The translations under genes and the position numbers were made by a program. A DNA stretch of 64,000 nucleotides from Muribaculaceae bacterium (GTDB lineage: Bacteria > Bacteroidota > Bacteroidia > Bacteroidales > Muribaculaceae): the NCBI GenBank assembly GCA_017940245.1, contig JAGAYZ010000025.1, positions 95,189 through 159,188 of the forward strand, given 5' to 3'. How positions within the stretch are numbered: position 1 is the stretch's first letter; the number at the start of each line of letters is the position of its first letter. The notes below the pieces were generated by a model. That model did no database searches. It saw only the letters and a list, made by a program, of their open reading frames with translations, and had not been told where the DNA came from. Below, piece by piece: positions 34,163 through 42,600 of this stretch.

Positions 34163-34975
34163 TTATTTCACAATCACCTTCTTGCCATTGTGGATATAGA
34201 ATCCGGGAGTGGGATTCAACACACGCTGGCCGCTGATGCTGTAGTAGTAACCGTCGTTCACCGATGCGGGTTCACTCTTAACCTCAGTAATAGCAGTTGA
34301 TGAGTTGTTGTCCTCGAAAACGCTCTTGTCGAAATATTCAATCACATAGGAGGGTGATGCGCCATACTCATCCTTAGTCATGAAAGCGCCCCAAGCATGG
34401 TCGATGGTGATGGTCTTTTCTTCCAAGTCCAGCACGCAGTTGAGTGCGGAACCACCATTGTAGGCATAACTCAGGTACTCACCGTCCATCCAGTAACGCG
34501 ACGTGCGGTTGTCGGTGCCCTTGCGTGCTTGAGCCAGCAGCGCGAACTGGCTTGTCTTGCCGAATGCGCTACTATAAGGAGCCTCGGTCTTGGCCTTCGA
34601 GAAATAATAACCGGTGAAACTGAACGTGATGGTCTTGCCATCCTCGCTCACCTGGAAATTGCGATTCTTCTCGTTGGTAAACTCCAGTGTGGCTGAATTT
34701 TCCAGACAGTCATTGTTATAGAAATCATAAATGGTGAGCTTGCCATAGCATGCCGATGCGTTCACATAGTCGGGCGACCACATCACATCCACAAGATCGG
34801 TCGAGACCAGAACGGGATCGCCATTCTCGTCGGTGCCACGATAGTCGTTGCGGGTCATGCTCCAGCTGAAAGCATCGGGGAAGTTGTCGGGGATTTCAGC
34901 ATAGGTCTGCTTATCCACTGCGTTGGCCGATGCAAACGTAAGACCGGCTAAAAGAATCAGGTAAAATTTTTTCAT
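34163..34975 (-). CDS. Secreted protein of unrecognised family with T9SS-like tail (short paralog)
   Basis: 270 aa from the ATG at 34975 (an ATG at 34981 is also possible), giving signal peptide MKKFYLILLAGLTFASANA. The body (about 20-215) is homologous to the N-terminal domain of the 32082 protein: QTYAEIPDNFPDAFSWSMTR, YGKLTIYDFY, WGAFMTKDEYGASPSYVIEYF. The tail (YYYSISGQRVLNPTPGFYIHNGKKVIVK in part) is a clear T9SS type A-like C-terminal domain. The two paralogs are adjacent and parallel, separated by about 120 nt. I recognise no catalytic motif. Confidence 0.7.
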   Translation of the reverse strand: MKKFYLILLAGLTFASANAVDKQTYAEIPDNFPDAFSWSMTRNDYRGTDENGDPVLVSTDLVDVMWSPDYVNASACYGKLTIYDFYNNDCLENSATLEFTNEKNRNFQVSEDGKTITFSFTGYYFSKAKTEAPYSSAFGKTSQFALLAQARKGTDNRTSRYWMDGEYLSYAYNGGSALNCVLDLEEKTITIDHAWGAFMTKDEYGASPSYVIEYFDKSVFEDNNSSTAITEVKSEPASVNDGYYYSISGQRVLNPTPGFYIHNGKKVIVK

Positions 34976-35025
34976 AGTCATTGAAATTTAATTAGTTATT
35001 TAATATGAAATTTCTGGTTATTTAT

Positions 35026-35060
35026 AGGCACCGCCAGCCACTATCCAGCTCGCGGTGCCT
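35026..35060 (-). terminator. Hairpin downstream of the Big2-domain gene
   Basis: AGGCACCGC (35026-35034) pairs with GCGGTGCCT (35052-35060). It lies 14 nt beyond the stop at 35074; the following minus-strand sequence is A/T-rich rather than a pure T tract. Confidence 0.55.
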
Positions 35061-35073
35061 GTGATGCGACAAT

Positions 35074-36459
35074 CTAGGGGTGGTAGTTGCCCAGAATCAC
35101 ATTGATCAGGATGTTTACATCAGTCACATCCACATATCCATCGTTGTTCAAGTCGCCAAACAGTCCGCCGCTTGCGGGATAGCCCACATAGAGCCGCACC
35201 GATGCGCTCAGCGAGTTGTCGGCCACCGATGTGGCTGTGATGGTCACCACCTTGCCACCATCTTCCAGTCGCGGTGCCTTGCTAGGTGCGCCCTGAGCCG
35301 ACGGCATCAGTGCTGTCACAAGTCCTGTGGCATCAACGGTAGCCACCGTTTCGTCGCTCGATGTCCAGGTAACGGCCTGGTTGGCGTTGGCGGGTGTGAT
35401 GGTAGCCTCCAGTTGCAGCGACTCGCCCGGTTCCAGCACTTGCTCGTCAGCATCGGTGATGTTGAGCGAAATGCCGGTCGGAGCCACGGGAGGATAACGG
35501 AACAGCGTGCCGTCGGTGAAATAAATCACCGTATTGCTGATTTCACCCATCCAACTCTCGGTAGTGGGCGAGCATAACGACCATGAGGTGTCGAACGTGA
35601 GTCGGTATTCCGTACCTGTGCCCGTAATTTTCCAGCGGGTATTGCCATCGGTACCGTAGCAATAGTAGTTATCACCACTTTCGTCGGTATAGAGTATCGT
35701 AGGTTCAATCGAGAAGGTAGAGTCGCCGTGCATATCGATGTTCATCATCGTGCCCCAGCCACCGAAGTTATAAATCGACAAGTTGGCCACTGTGGTGCCG
35801 TTCTGGCCCATGAGCACATCGTCGGTATAGGTCTGCCCATCGTAGGTATAACTCATCTTGCCGTTGCACTTTTTGAGCATTGAATTGGTGCCCACGGCAT
35901 AATAGCTGTCGGTGCCCACCAGTTTCACGCCCCATTTCACACCCAGGAACTGAATGCCGCCACTATAGATTTTTCCGGTGATGGTAGCGGTGGTGTCGCT
36001 GAAATTGACCAGGTCGGCCGAGGTGTAACCATCCATCTCGATGAGGCGCTGGCGGGCTATGGTGATGGTCTGCGCGCTCCAGTTCACGGTCGCTGTAATG
36101 TCTTTGGCCACGCCCAGCCACCAGCCGCTGATGATCACCTGGCTGCTGGTCAAGCCTTTCTTAATCGACAGCGTGCAATATTCCGACGTGTAGCCGGTAC
36201 CGCCATCCCAGTCGCTGTAACTCATCATCCAGGTGCCATAGAGGTCTGAAATGCTACTGATGGCAGCTTTTTTGCCCATTTTCATCATCGACGACATCTG
36301 GGCATAGGTTTCCACGTCTGGCATATCGTCGGCATCAACACTCGGTACTGACGCAAGCACTTGAATTTTGTCGGCTTGCCTAATATTGCCTTTTTGTTGC
36401 ATGGCTGTGGCACTCACACACAGCAGTCCTAGCAAAAGAGTAAAGAAAAATTTCTTCAT
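35074..36459 (-). CDS. Secreted Big2-domain protein with a single dockerin-like repeat
   Basis: 461 aa from the ATG at 36459, giving signal peptide MKKFFFTLLLGLLCVSATA. The N-terminal two thirds is beta-rich without a family I recognise (DLYGTWMMSYSDWDGGTGY; ITARQ-type strands recalling lipocalin-like domains). A Big2 immunoglobulin-like domain follows (PTGISLNITDADEQ...VTWTSSDETVATVDATGLVTA). The protein ends with only one EF-hand-like repeat (DLNNDGYVDVTDVNILINVILGNYHP), whereas other dockerin-like tails in the window have two. Promoter: TATTTTTG at 36534-36527 on the minus strand. Confidence 0.75.
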   Translation of the reverse strand: MKKFFFTLLLGLLCVSATAMQQKGNIRQADKIQVLASVPSVDADDMPDVETYAQMSSMMKMGKKAAISSISDLYGTWMMSYSDWDGGTGYTSEYCTLSIKKGLTSSQVIISGWWLGVAKDITATVNWSAQTITIARQRLIEMDGYTSADLVNFSDTTATITGKIYSGGIQFLGVKWGVKLVGTDSYYAVGTNSMLKKCNGKMSYTYDGQTYTDDVLMGQNGTTVANLSIYNFGGWGTMMNIDMHGDSTFSIEPTILYTDESGDNYYCYGTDGNTRWKITGTGTEYRLTFDTSWSLCSPTTESWMGEISNTVIYFTDGTLFRYPPVAPTGISLNITDADEQVLEPGESLQLEATITPANANQAVTWTSSDETVATVDATGLVTALMPSAQGAPSKAPRLEDGGKVVTITATSVADNSLSASVRLYVGYPASGGLFGDLNNDGYVDVTDVNILINVILGNYHP

Positions 36460-36526
36460 AACTAATATCTGTATAATTTTGGTTATATATTTACACAAAT
36501 TGCTCTCTTAATACAGAATTGTGATG

Positions 36527-36534
36527 CAAAAATA
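36527..36534 (-). promoter_or_regulatory. -7 box of the Big2-domain gene
   Basis: TATTTTTG on the minus strand, 68 nt upstream of the ATG at 36459, with CTTG about 20 nt further upstream. Confidence 0.55.
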
Positions 36535-36672
36535 CACAACATTGTAATAACCTGCAAGAATTTCCTAAAAAAATTCAAAAATTATCGCCGATTCACCTCA
36601 CCTCTCTTTATTTGTCCATAAAAAATGCTCAGTGGGCATTGAGGTGCACCTGTAGCGGCCAGCCCATCGCAG

Positions 36673-36936
36673 TCACGATTGCTTTGTTGTTCGTGATTTT
36701 TTGTTAGATTTGCGGTAGAGTTTGTGCTTGGCGATGACGCACGTACTGGTCATGACGCAGCCACCGCGGAACTTGTCCTTGTTCAATAGGTCATGCAGCG
36801 AGCAGCCGACCTGTTCTGGCGTGAATGCCTCAAAGATTGCCGACAGGCTACCGAAGAAGTAGCGCGCTGGCTCGCCAGTGTAGAAGTTAACGCTGACGAT
36901 GTTATCCACCGATAAATTACCTGTTATTTTTCGCAT
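36673..36936 (-). CDS. Small conserved-looking protein of unknown function
   Basis: 87 aa. The central motif YFFGSLSAIFEAFTPEQVGCSLHDLLN resembles small proteins I associate with Bacteroidales genomes (a FGSxSAIFExFTPEQxG pattern), which supports it being real; their function is unknown to me. The C-terminus is very basic (KHKLYRKSNKKSRTTK). A perfect Shine-Dalgarno AGGAGG sits 8 nt before the ATG, which is uncommon in this phylum. It lies beside the AAA_14 cassette, in an accessory-looking interval. Confidence 0.6.
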   Translation of the reverse strand: MRKITGNLSVDNIVSVNFYTGEPARYFFGSLSAIFEAFTPEQVGCSLHDLLNKDKFRGGCVMTSTCVIAKHKLYRKSNKKSRTTKQS

Positions 36937-36982
36937 TTTTTGTTCCTCCTTGCGTTTCGTTTGAGAAATGATAAATCCCCCA

Positions 36983-37001
36983 CCCGCCGGATTTTGGCGG
37001 G
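36983..37001. other. Small GC-rich hairpin
   Basis: CCCGCC (36983-36988) pairs with GGCGGG (36996-37001). It lies between the small gene and the first 56-bp direct repeat. Neither strand has a T tract, so termination is uncertain. Confidence 0.4.
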
Positions 37002-37018
37002 CGAGGAAGGCAAAATTC

Positions 37019-37074
37019 TTGCAAATTTAAAATCCGATTTTAAAATTGCACAAAAACCTTGCAAATTTAAAATC
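37019..37074 (+). repeat. 56-bp direct repeat, left copy
   Basis: It matches the copy at 38325-38380 at 54 of 56 positions. It contains TTGCAAATTTAAAATC twice (once at each end) and a palindromic core TTTAAAATC-C-GATTTTAAA. The two copies bracket the AAA_14 gene. Confidence 0.85.
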
Positions 37075-37081
37075 AAAGTAC

Positions 37082-37089
37082 TAACTTTG
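37082..37089 (+). promoter_or_regulatory. -7 box of the AAA_14 gene
   Basis: TAACTTTG, with CTTG 20 nt upstream contributed by the end of the left 56-bp repeat. Confidence 0.55.
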
Positions 37090-37118
37090 CAGTATTAACT
37101 TCCACTGGATAAAAAACA

Positions 37119-38273
37119 ATGATCAACCGAACATTAAAAGACAAGCTCACAACTCTAGCAGATAAGTTTCCTGTAATCACCTTAACGGGTCCACGTCAAT
37201 CGGGAAAGTCAACCCTGCTCAAGCATACCTTTCCACAGTATCACTATGTATCGCTGGAAGATATAGATATGCGCGAATTTGCCATCAATGATCCACGAGG
37301 ATTTCTTAACACCTATCCCAGACAAACCATTATAGATGAAGTACAGCGAGTTCCGTCTTTGCTCTCATACATACAAACCCATGTTGACAGCTTGGACGAA
37401 ACGGGGGTTTACATGCTAGCTGGTTCTCAAAATCTTTTGCTTTCTGATGCCGTGGGGCAATCTCTGGCAGGCCGTACTGCCCTTCTCAGGCTATTACCTT
37501 TATCTCATGAAGAATTGAATGCTGCCGATTTATTACCATCATCAGTCAACGAAGAAATTTTCACGGGTTGCTACCCACGGCTCTTCGACAAAAAAATCAA
37601 TCCTGTTGACTACTACCCTTCCTATATTGAAACCTATGTTGAACGTGATGTGCGAATGCTAAAGAACATTACAAATCTTAGCACTTTTGTACGCTTTATC
37701 AAGCTATGTGCCGGTCGCATCGGTCAACTGCTCAACATCGCTTCGCTCGCAAATGAATGTGGTATTTCAGCACCCACCGCATCGGCATGGATATCCGTTC
37801 TTGAAGCCAGTTACATTTGCTATTGGCTTAAACCCGACTGGAACAATTTTAACAAACGGTTGGTAAAATCTCCAAAACTTTATTTTTACGACACAGGACT
37901 TGCATGCTCTCTACTCGACATTCAGTCTCCTTCACAAGTTGATACCCACTACTTGCGCGGAGGACTTTTTGAAAATATGGTTATCAACGCATTTCTCAAG
38001 CAGGCTTGGAATCGTGGACAATCAGCCGACCTGCGGTTTTGGCGCGATAGTCAAGGGAATGAGATCGACTTGCTCGTTTATAGGGATGGCAAGCCTGATG
38101 CTTTTGAAATTAAATCATCGGCAACATTCTCAATGGATTTCTTTAAAGGGCTAAACCGTTGGGCCGCATTATCGCAGGCTGAGAATGGTCAATTACACGT
38201 CATCTATAATGGCAACAGCATGATGCACACTTCAAACGGTAATATATGTCCTTGGAACGATTTGTTTAAATAG
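37119..38273 (+). CDS. AAA+ ATPase with AAA_14 and DUF4143 domains
   Basis: 384 aa. The N-terminal AAA_14 domain has Walker A GPRQSGKST (24-32), Walker B TIIDEVQRVP, and sensor motif LAGSQNLLL. The C-terminal DUF4143 region follows (YIETYVERDVRMLKNI; FIKLCAGRIGQLLN; SPKLYFYDTGLACSLL; GGLFENMVINAFLKQ), ending in a nuclease-like FWRDSQGNEIDLLVYRDG strand (E-D-x-K-like: EIDLLV...AFEIKSSA). The family is abundant and often multicopy in Bacteroidales; its job is unproven. The gene is AT-richer than its surroundings and is flanked by 56-bp direct repeats. A -7 box TAACTTTG lies at 37082-37089, 30 nt before the ATG. Confidence 0.9.
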   Translation: MINRTLKDKLTTLADKFPVITLTGPRQSGKSTLLKHTFPQYHYVSLEDIDMREFAINDPRGFLNTYPRQTIIDEVQRVPSLLSYIQTHVDSLDETGVYMLAGSQNLLLSDAVGQSLAGRTALLRLLPLSHEELNAADLLPSSVNEEIFTGCYPRLFDKKINPVDYYPSYIETYVERDVRMLKNITNLSTFVRFIKLCAGRIGQLLNIASLANECGISAPTASAWISVLEASYICYWLKPDWNNFNKRLVKSPKLYFYDTGLACSLLDIQSPSQVDTHYLRGGLFENMVINAFLKQAWNRGQSADLRFWRDSQGNEIDLLVYRDGKPDAFEIKSSATFSMDFFKGLNRWAALSQAENGQLHVIYNGNSMMHTSNGNICPWNDLFK

Positions 38274-38324
38274 GTAATTTGAAATCCAAAAGCAGTGTTG
38301 TAATCCATATTTTCATTAGTTTGT

Positions 38325-38380
38325 TTGCAAATTTAAAATCCGATTTTAAAATTGCACAAAAACCTTGCAAATCCAAAATC
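38325..38380 (+). repeat. 56-bp direct repeat, right copy
   Basis: Same sequence and orientation as 37019-37074 except for CC in place of TT near the end. It starts 52 nt after the AAA_14 stop. Confidence 0.85.
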
Positions 38381-38406
38381 GCATTCGAGAAAGATTATTG
38401 CTTGCC

Positions 38407-38639
38407 GACCGAAGTTACTTCACCACTCGGAAAAGAAATAGAAAAACAAGTTTTTCTTTTGCTTTTCACTTGCTTATTTGATAAAATTTTCACGCTCGAC
38501 AATAGAAGTAAACTTCTTTTGTGCTCACTTAATCAAATTATTAGTAACGTTGGCTACGCCGAAGTTACTCTCGCTCGGAAAAGCAAACGAAAAATCAAGT
38601 TTTTCTTTTGCTTTTCGCTCGCTTATTCGTAACTTTGCA
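38407..38639 (+). repeat. Promoter-bearing interspersed repeat, two units (locus 3)
   Basis: Unit A (about 38407-38486) and unit B (about 38558-38639) each start CCGAAGTTACT, contain CTCGGAAAAG and CAAGTTTTTCTTTTGCTTTTC, and end in a -7-like region. Unit A is decayed at its promoter end (TAAAATTTT); unit B is intact. Both are oriented toward miaA. With the right 56-bp repeat they fill the 388-nt gap 38274-38661. Confidence 0.75.
38607..38637 (+). promoter_or_regulatory. Consensus promoter of miaA within an interspersed repeat
   Basis: TTTG (38607-38610), 19 nt, TAACTTTG (38630-38637). The ATG of miaA is 24 nt downstream. Confidence 0.8.
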
Positions 38640-38661
38640 TGGGAAAAGGCAAAAGAATGCA

Positions 38662-39573
38662 ATGAAGACGCTAATCGTCATCACAGGCCCCACGGGAGTG
38701 GGAAAGACGGCGGCCGCCATTGCGGTGGCCCAGCGACTCGACTGCGAGATTGTTAATGCCGACTCGCGCCAAGTGTATCGCGACATTCCCATCGGCACTG
38801 CCGCCCCCACAGCCAGCGAACTGGCTCAAGTGCCCCATCATCTGGTAGGATTCAAATCGCTGGACGAACCCTATAGCGCATCGCAGTTTGAGCATGATGT
38901 GCTGGAGTTGCTGCCCCAATTATGGCAACGGAGCGACCATGCCGTGATGTGCGGTGGGTCGATGATGTATGTCGATGCCGTGTGCAATGGCATCGATGAC
39001 TTACCCGACATCGCCCCACACTTGCGTGAAGCTGTGCTGGAACAGTACCGCCTGCAGGGACTGGAAAGCGTGCTGGCCGACCTGGAGCGACTCGACCCCG
39101 ACTACTATAAGCAGGTCGACAAGAAAAACCCGCGCCGTGTGATTCATGCCGTGGAAATTTGTCGCCAGGCCGGTGTGCCCTATTCCAGCCTGCGCAAGGG
39201 TGAGAAGAAAAAGCGGCCTTTTCACATCGTGAAACTGGCATTGAACACAGAGCGCCCGGCACTGTTCGACCGCATCAACCGTCGCGTCGACGCCATGATG
39301 GAGGCGGGACTGCTCGATGAGGCACGGCGAGTCTATCCGTTGCGGCACTTGAATGCACTCAACACCGTGGGCTACAAAGAACTTTTTGCCTACTTCGACG
39401 GGCTGATGCCACTGGACGTGGCACGCGAGCGCATCAAGAAAAACACGAGGGTTTACGCTAAAAAACAGCTCACTTGGCTGGCTCGTGACCCCGACGTGAC
39501 TTGGTGCCGACCCGGAGAACTGCTAGATATTTTGAATGATGAATTTCTTGACTCGAAGAGGGATTGGAATTGA
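38662..39573 (+). CDS. miaA: tRNA dimethylallyltransferase
   Basis: 303 aa from the ATG at 38662. Upstream in-frame codons are translated promoter repeat, and the P-loop TGPTGVGKTAAA falls at the usual place with this start. Other family motifs are NADSRQVYRDIPIGTA, CGGSMMYVDAVCNGIDDLP, KNPRRVIHAVEI and the C-terminal TVGYKELFAYFDG plus KKNTRVYAKKQLTWL. It adds the isopentenyl group to A37 of tRNAs reading UNN codons. The length is normal. Confidence 0.95.
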   Translation: MKTLIVITGPTGVGKTAAAIAVAQRLDCEIVNADSRQVYRDIPIGTAAPTASELAQVPHHLVGFKSLDEPYSASQFEHDVLELLPQLWQRSDHAVMCGGSMMYVDAVCNGIDDLPDIAPHLREAVLEQYRLQGLESVLADLERLDPDYYKQVDKKNPRRVIHAVEICRQAGVPYSSLRKGEKKKRPFHIVKLALNTERPALFDRINRRVDAMMEAGLLDEARRVYPLRHLNALNTVGYKELFAYFDGLMPLDVARERIKKNTRVYAKKQLTWLARDPDVTWCRPGELLDILNDEFLDSKRDWN

Positions 39574-39678
39574 TAATTAATAGTTCCTTTACTCGGTTTT
39601 GCTCTGTGAACTCTGAGAATTCCGAGAACTCCGAGATTTTGATTTAGAAAATGATTGATTAAACCACATAACCAAAAC

Positions 39679-42600
39679 ATGAACAGATTCTTTTTACTTT
39701 TGGCAGCCACAGCAGTCATGTTGTGCATGCCACAACTCAAGGCCCAGGAAGCACAAAAGCGCGAGATGCGCACTGTGTGGGTGGCCACGGTATCTAACAT
39801 CGACTGGCCACAGACACGCGGCTCGTCGACTGCAGTTGTTAATCAGCAGAAGAAGCAGCTCACCGACCTGCTCGATGGCTTCGTCAAGGCCAACATGAAC
39901 GCCATCTGTCTGCAAGTGCGCCCCATGGCCGATGCCCTGTATCGCTCTAGCTATGAACCCTGGTCGAGTTACCTTACCGGCACCCGCGGCAAAGACCCGG
40001 GGTGGGACCCCATGGAGTTTGCCGTGCAGGAATGTCACAAGCGCGGACTGGAATTTCACGCTTGGGTGAATCCCTACCGTTTCAGCAACAGCGGCGGCAA
40101 CGACTGCACCACGGCCATTGACCAGGAAATCAAGGCATCGGGCATGCTCATGACCGTGGGCAACCGCATCGTGTTCAACCCCGCTTTGCAAGCCTCGCGC
40201 GACCGATTGCTGAACGTGTGCCGAGAAATGATTGAGAACTACGACATCGACGGCATCATTTTTGACGACTACTTCTATCCGGGCGACGGCACTCCCACCG
40301 ACAGCAGCGCACCCGACTATCAATTGTGGCAGAACTCCGGCAGCGGAATGACTATTGCCGACTGGCGCCGTGCCAACGTGAACGAGATGGTCAGTCAGAT
40401 GTATGACATGGTGCAGCAGACGCGCCCCGGCGTGAAATTTGGAATAGGCCCGGCGGGTGTGGCCGGAACACGCGCCACCAGTGCCGGCAAGCATGGTGTG
40501 GACCCATGCCCCACCGGCAGCGACTGGCAGTACAACCAAATCTACAGCGACCCGCTGGCATGGCTGGAAGAAGGCACCATCGACTACATTTCGCCGCAAC
40601 TCTACTGGAAATGCAACCACAGCACTAACCCCTTCGGGCCGCTCACACAATGGTGGAGTTACGTGGCCAATCACTTCGGGCGACACCACTATGCCAGCCA
40701 TAACATCTATTTCATGGCAGGCAGTAACTCACAGGAAGACTGGGACGAAATCATCCAGCAAATCAATTATAGCCGCCAGTATAACCTGGATAACGCACCG
40801 GGTGTGAACTTCTACTCGGCAAAATACATCGACGGCCCCACGTGCAGCGGCCTGGCCGACTATCTGGCTCAAAAGGTCTTCACGCGACCGGCACTCACAC
40901 CGGCCATGACATGGAAAACCCGCAAGGTCTACAGTGCACCAGCCGATGCCACCATGAATGGCACCACCCTGACGTGGACCGCAGTGAATGAGCGAGCTCA
41001 AATCAAATATGCCATCTACGCTATCCCCAATACCGAGTCGATCGATGCCATTGCCAGCACACGATTCGACGGTATCAAGAGCGACTACCTCATCGGCATC
41101 ACTTACGACGCCACATTCACCTTGCCTGCGGCCTACCGCGATGGCTACTGGTATGCCATTACCGTAGTCGATGGCTGGGGAAACGAGAACGCTCCTGCCT
41201 ATGTCAACGCTCCTGCCGGCGAAGCCGACCAGGTCACCCTGCGCTCACCGCTGGGCACCACCCTGAGCCACTGGCAACAGACCTTCAGCTGGACAGCGGC
41301 TACCGATGCTACCTACACGCTGCAAATTGCCAGCGACCAGGCGTTCACCGACATCCTCATCAGCCGCACCAAAGTGACAGCCACCTCACTAGTGGTCAAC
41401 TTGAGCACGCTGGCTTCGGCCACCACCTACTACTGGCGTGTGATTACATCGCAGAATGGCCACTTCGACAAGGCATCGGAAGTAGCCACTTTCACCACGG
41501 CACAACGCCCTTTCGCCCCCGCGGCCACCCTTCTGGCGCCCGAAAACGGCGCATCCATCGACGCTGATTTCACGCTGCAATACAGCGTTGATGCCAGCGT
41601 CACTTCCAGCACAGTGCAGGTGGCCGGTGACCCTCAGTTTGACAATGTGTTAATCGACACTGAAGATGCTACTGCCACCGGCGGTATCTATAGCCTCGCC
41701 CTGCAACCGGGTCTATTGGGGAAGGGGACTTTCTACTGGCGCGTGCTCACTACAGCCAGCGACTGCGACCCGGGCACATCGGCCATCAGGTCGTTCACGA
41801 TTACCAGCGTTCCCACCGGCAACTACGAGCCGGGCTACGTCGTCAAGCGCGACATCGACACCTATAGCGACCTGAACGGTCTCAAGCTCACCAATCGCTG
41901 GGTGCGCTCGGTTAAAGAGGAATATAACAACATGACCTTCGACGGCAGTGGACTCATGAACCGAGGCTTCACCGTGAGCGGCGGTCACGTGCTGGTGGTG
42001 GGACGCACCGATGGTGCCAGCAGTGCCGACGTATATATCACTCACTACGATGCCACCACCGGCGAGCGCATCAAGAGTGTGACCGTGGATGAAGCGGTAA
42101 AAGGGCTCTACTTCCCCGGAAACGACATCTTCACCGACCAGGCCGGCCATGTGCTCATCTCAAATCTGGTGCTTAACGCCGGTACTCAGCCCATAAAAAT
42201 CTTTCAGGTTGATCCCGACACCGGCTCGGCCACCCTGCGCGCCAGCCTCACCGTGACCGGCACGGCCACTACCCGCATCGACCACTGCAATGTGCTGGGC
42301 GATGTCACCGCCAGCCAGTTCCAGGTCTTTGCCGCCATGTCCAACGGCAGCCAGCTCGTGCGCTGGACAGTGACCAACGGAGCCATTACCGACACCAATG
42401 TGGTGAACACCACCAGCCGCTACCCAGCTACAGCCGGCAACTTCGGCCTAGCACCGCGCATCTACCCCGTGAGCGCATCGCTAGCCTACGTGACCGGTGG
42501 CAGCACTCACCTCACGCTCTACAACTTCGACACTGGAAAGATTGCCGACAGCTTCGGGGCCAACACAGCCCTCCAGCCCGAAGGCACCGAAGCCAACGGA

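Noticed and set aside
38608-38661. N-terminal extension of miaA
   Set aside because: The extra residues translate the promoter-bearing repeat. The P-loop position and the promoter 24 nt before 38662 favour the shorter start.
39605-39637. Three tandem 9-bp units (GAACTCTGA-like) after miaA
   Set aside because: A short, imperfect simple repeat in an intergenic gap; too small to support any function.
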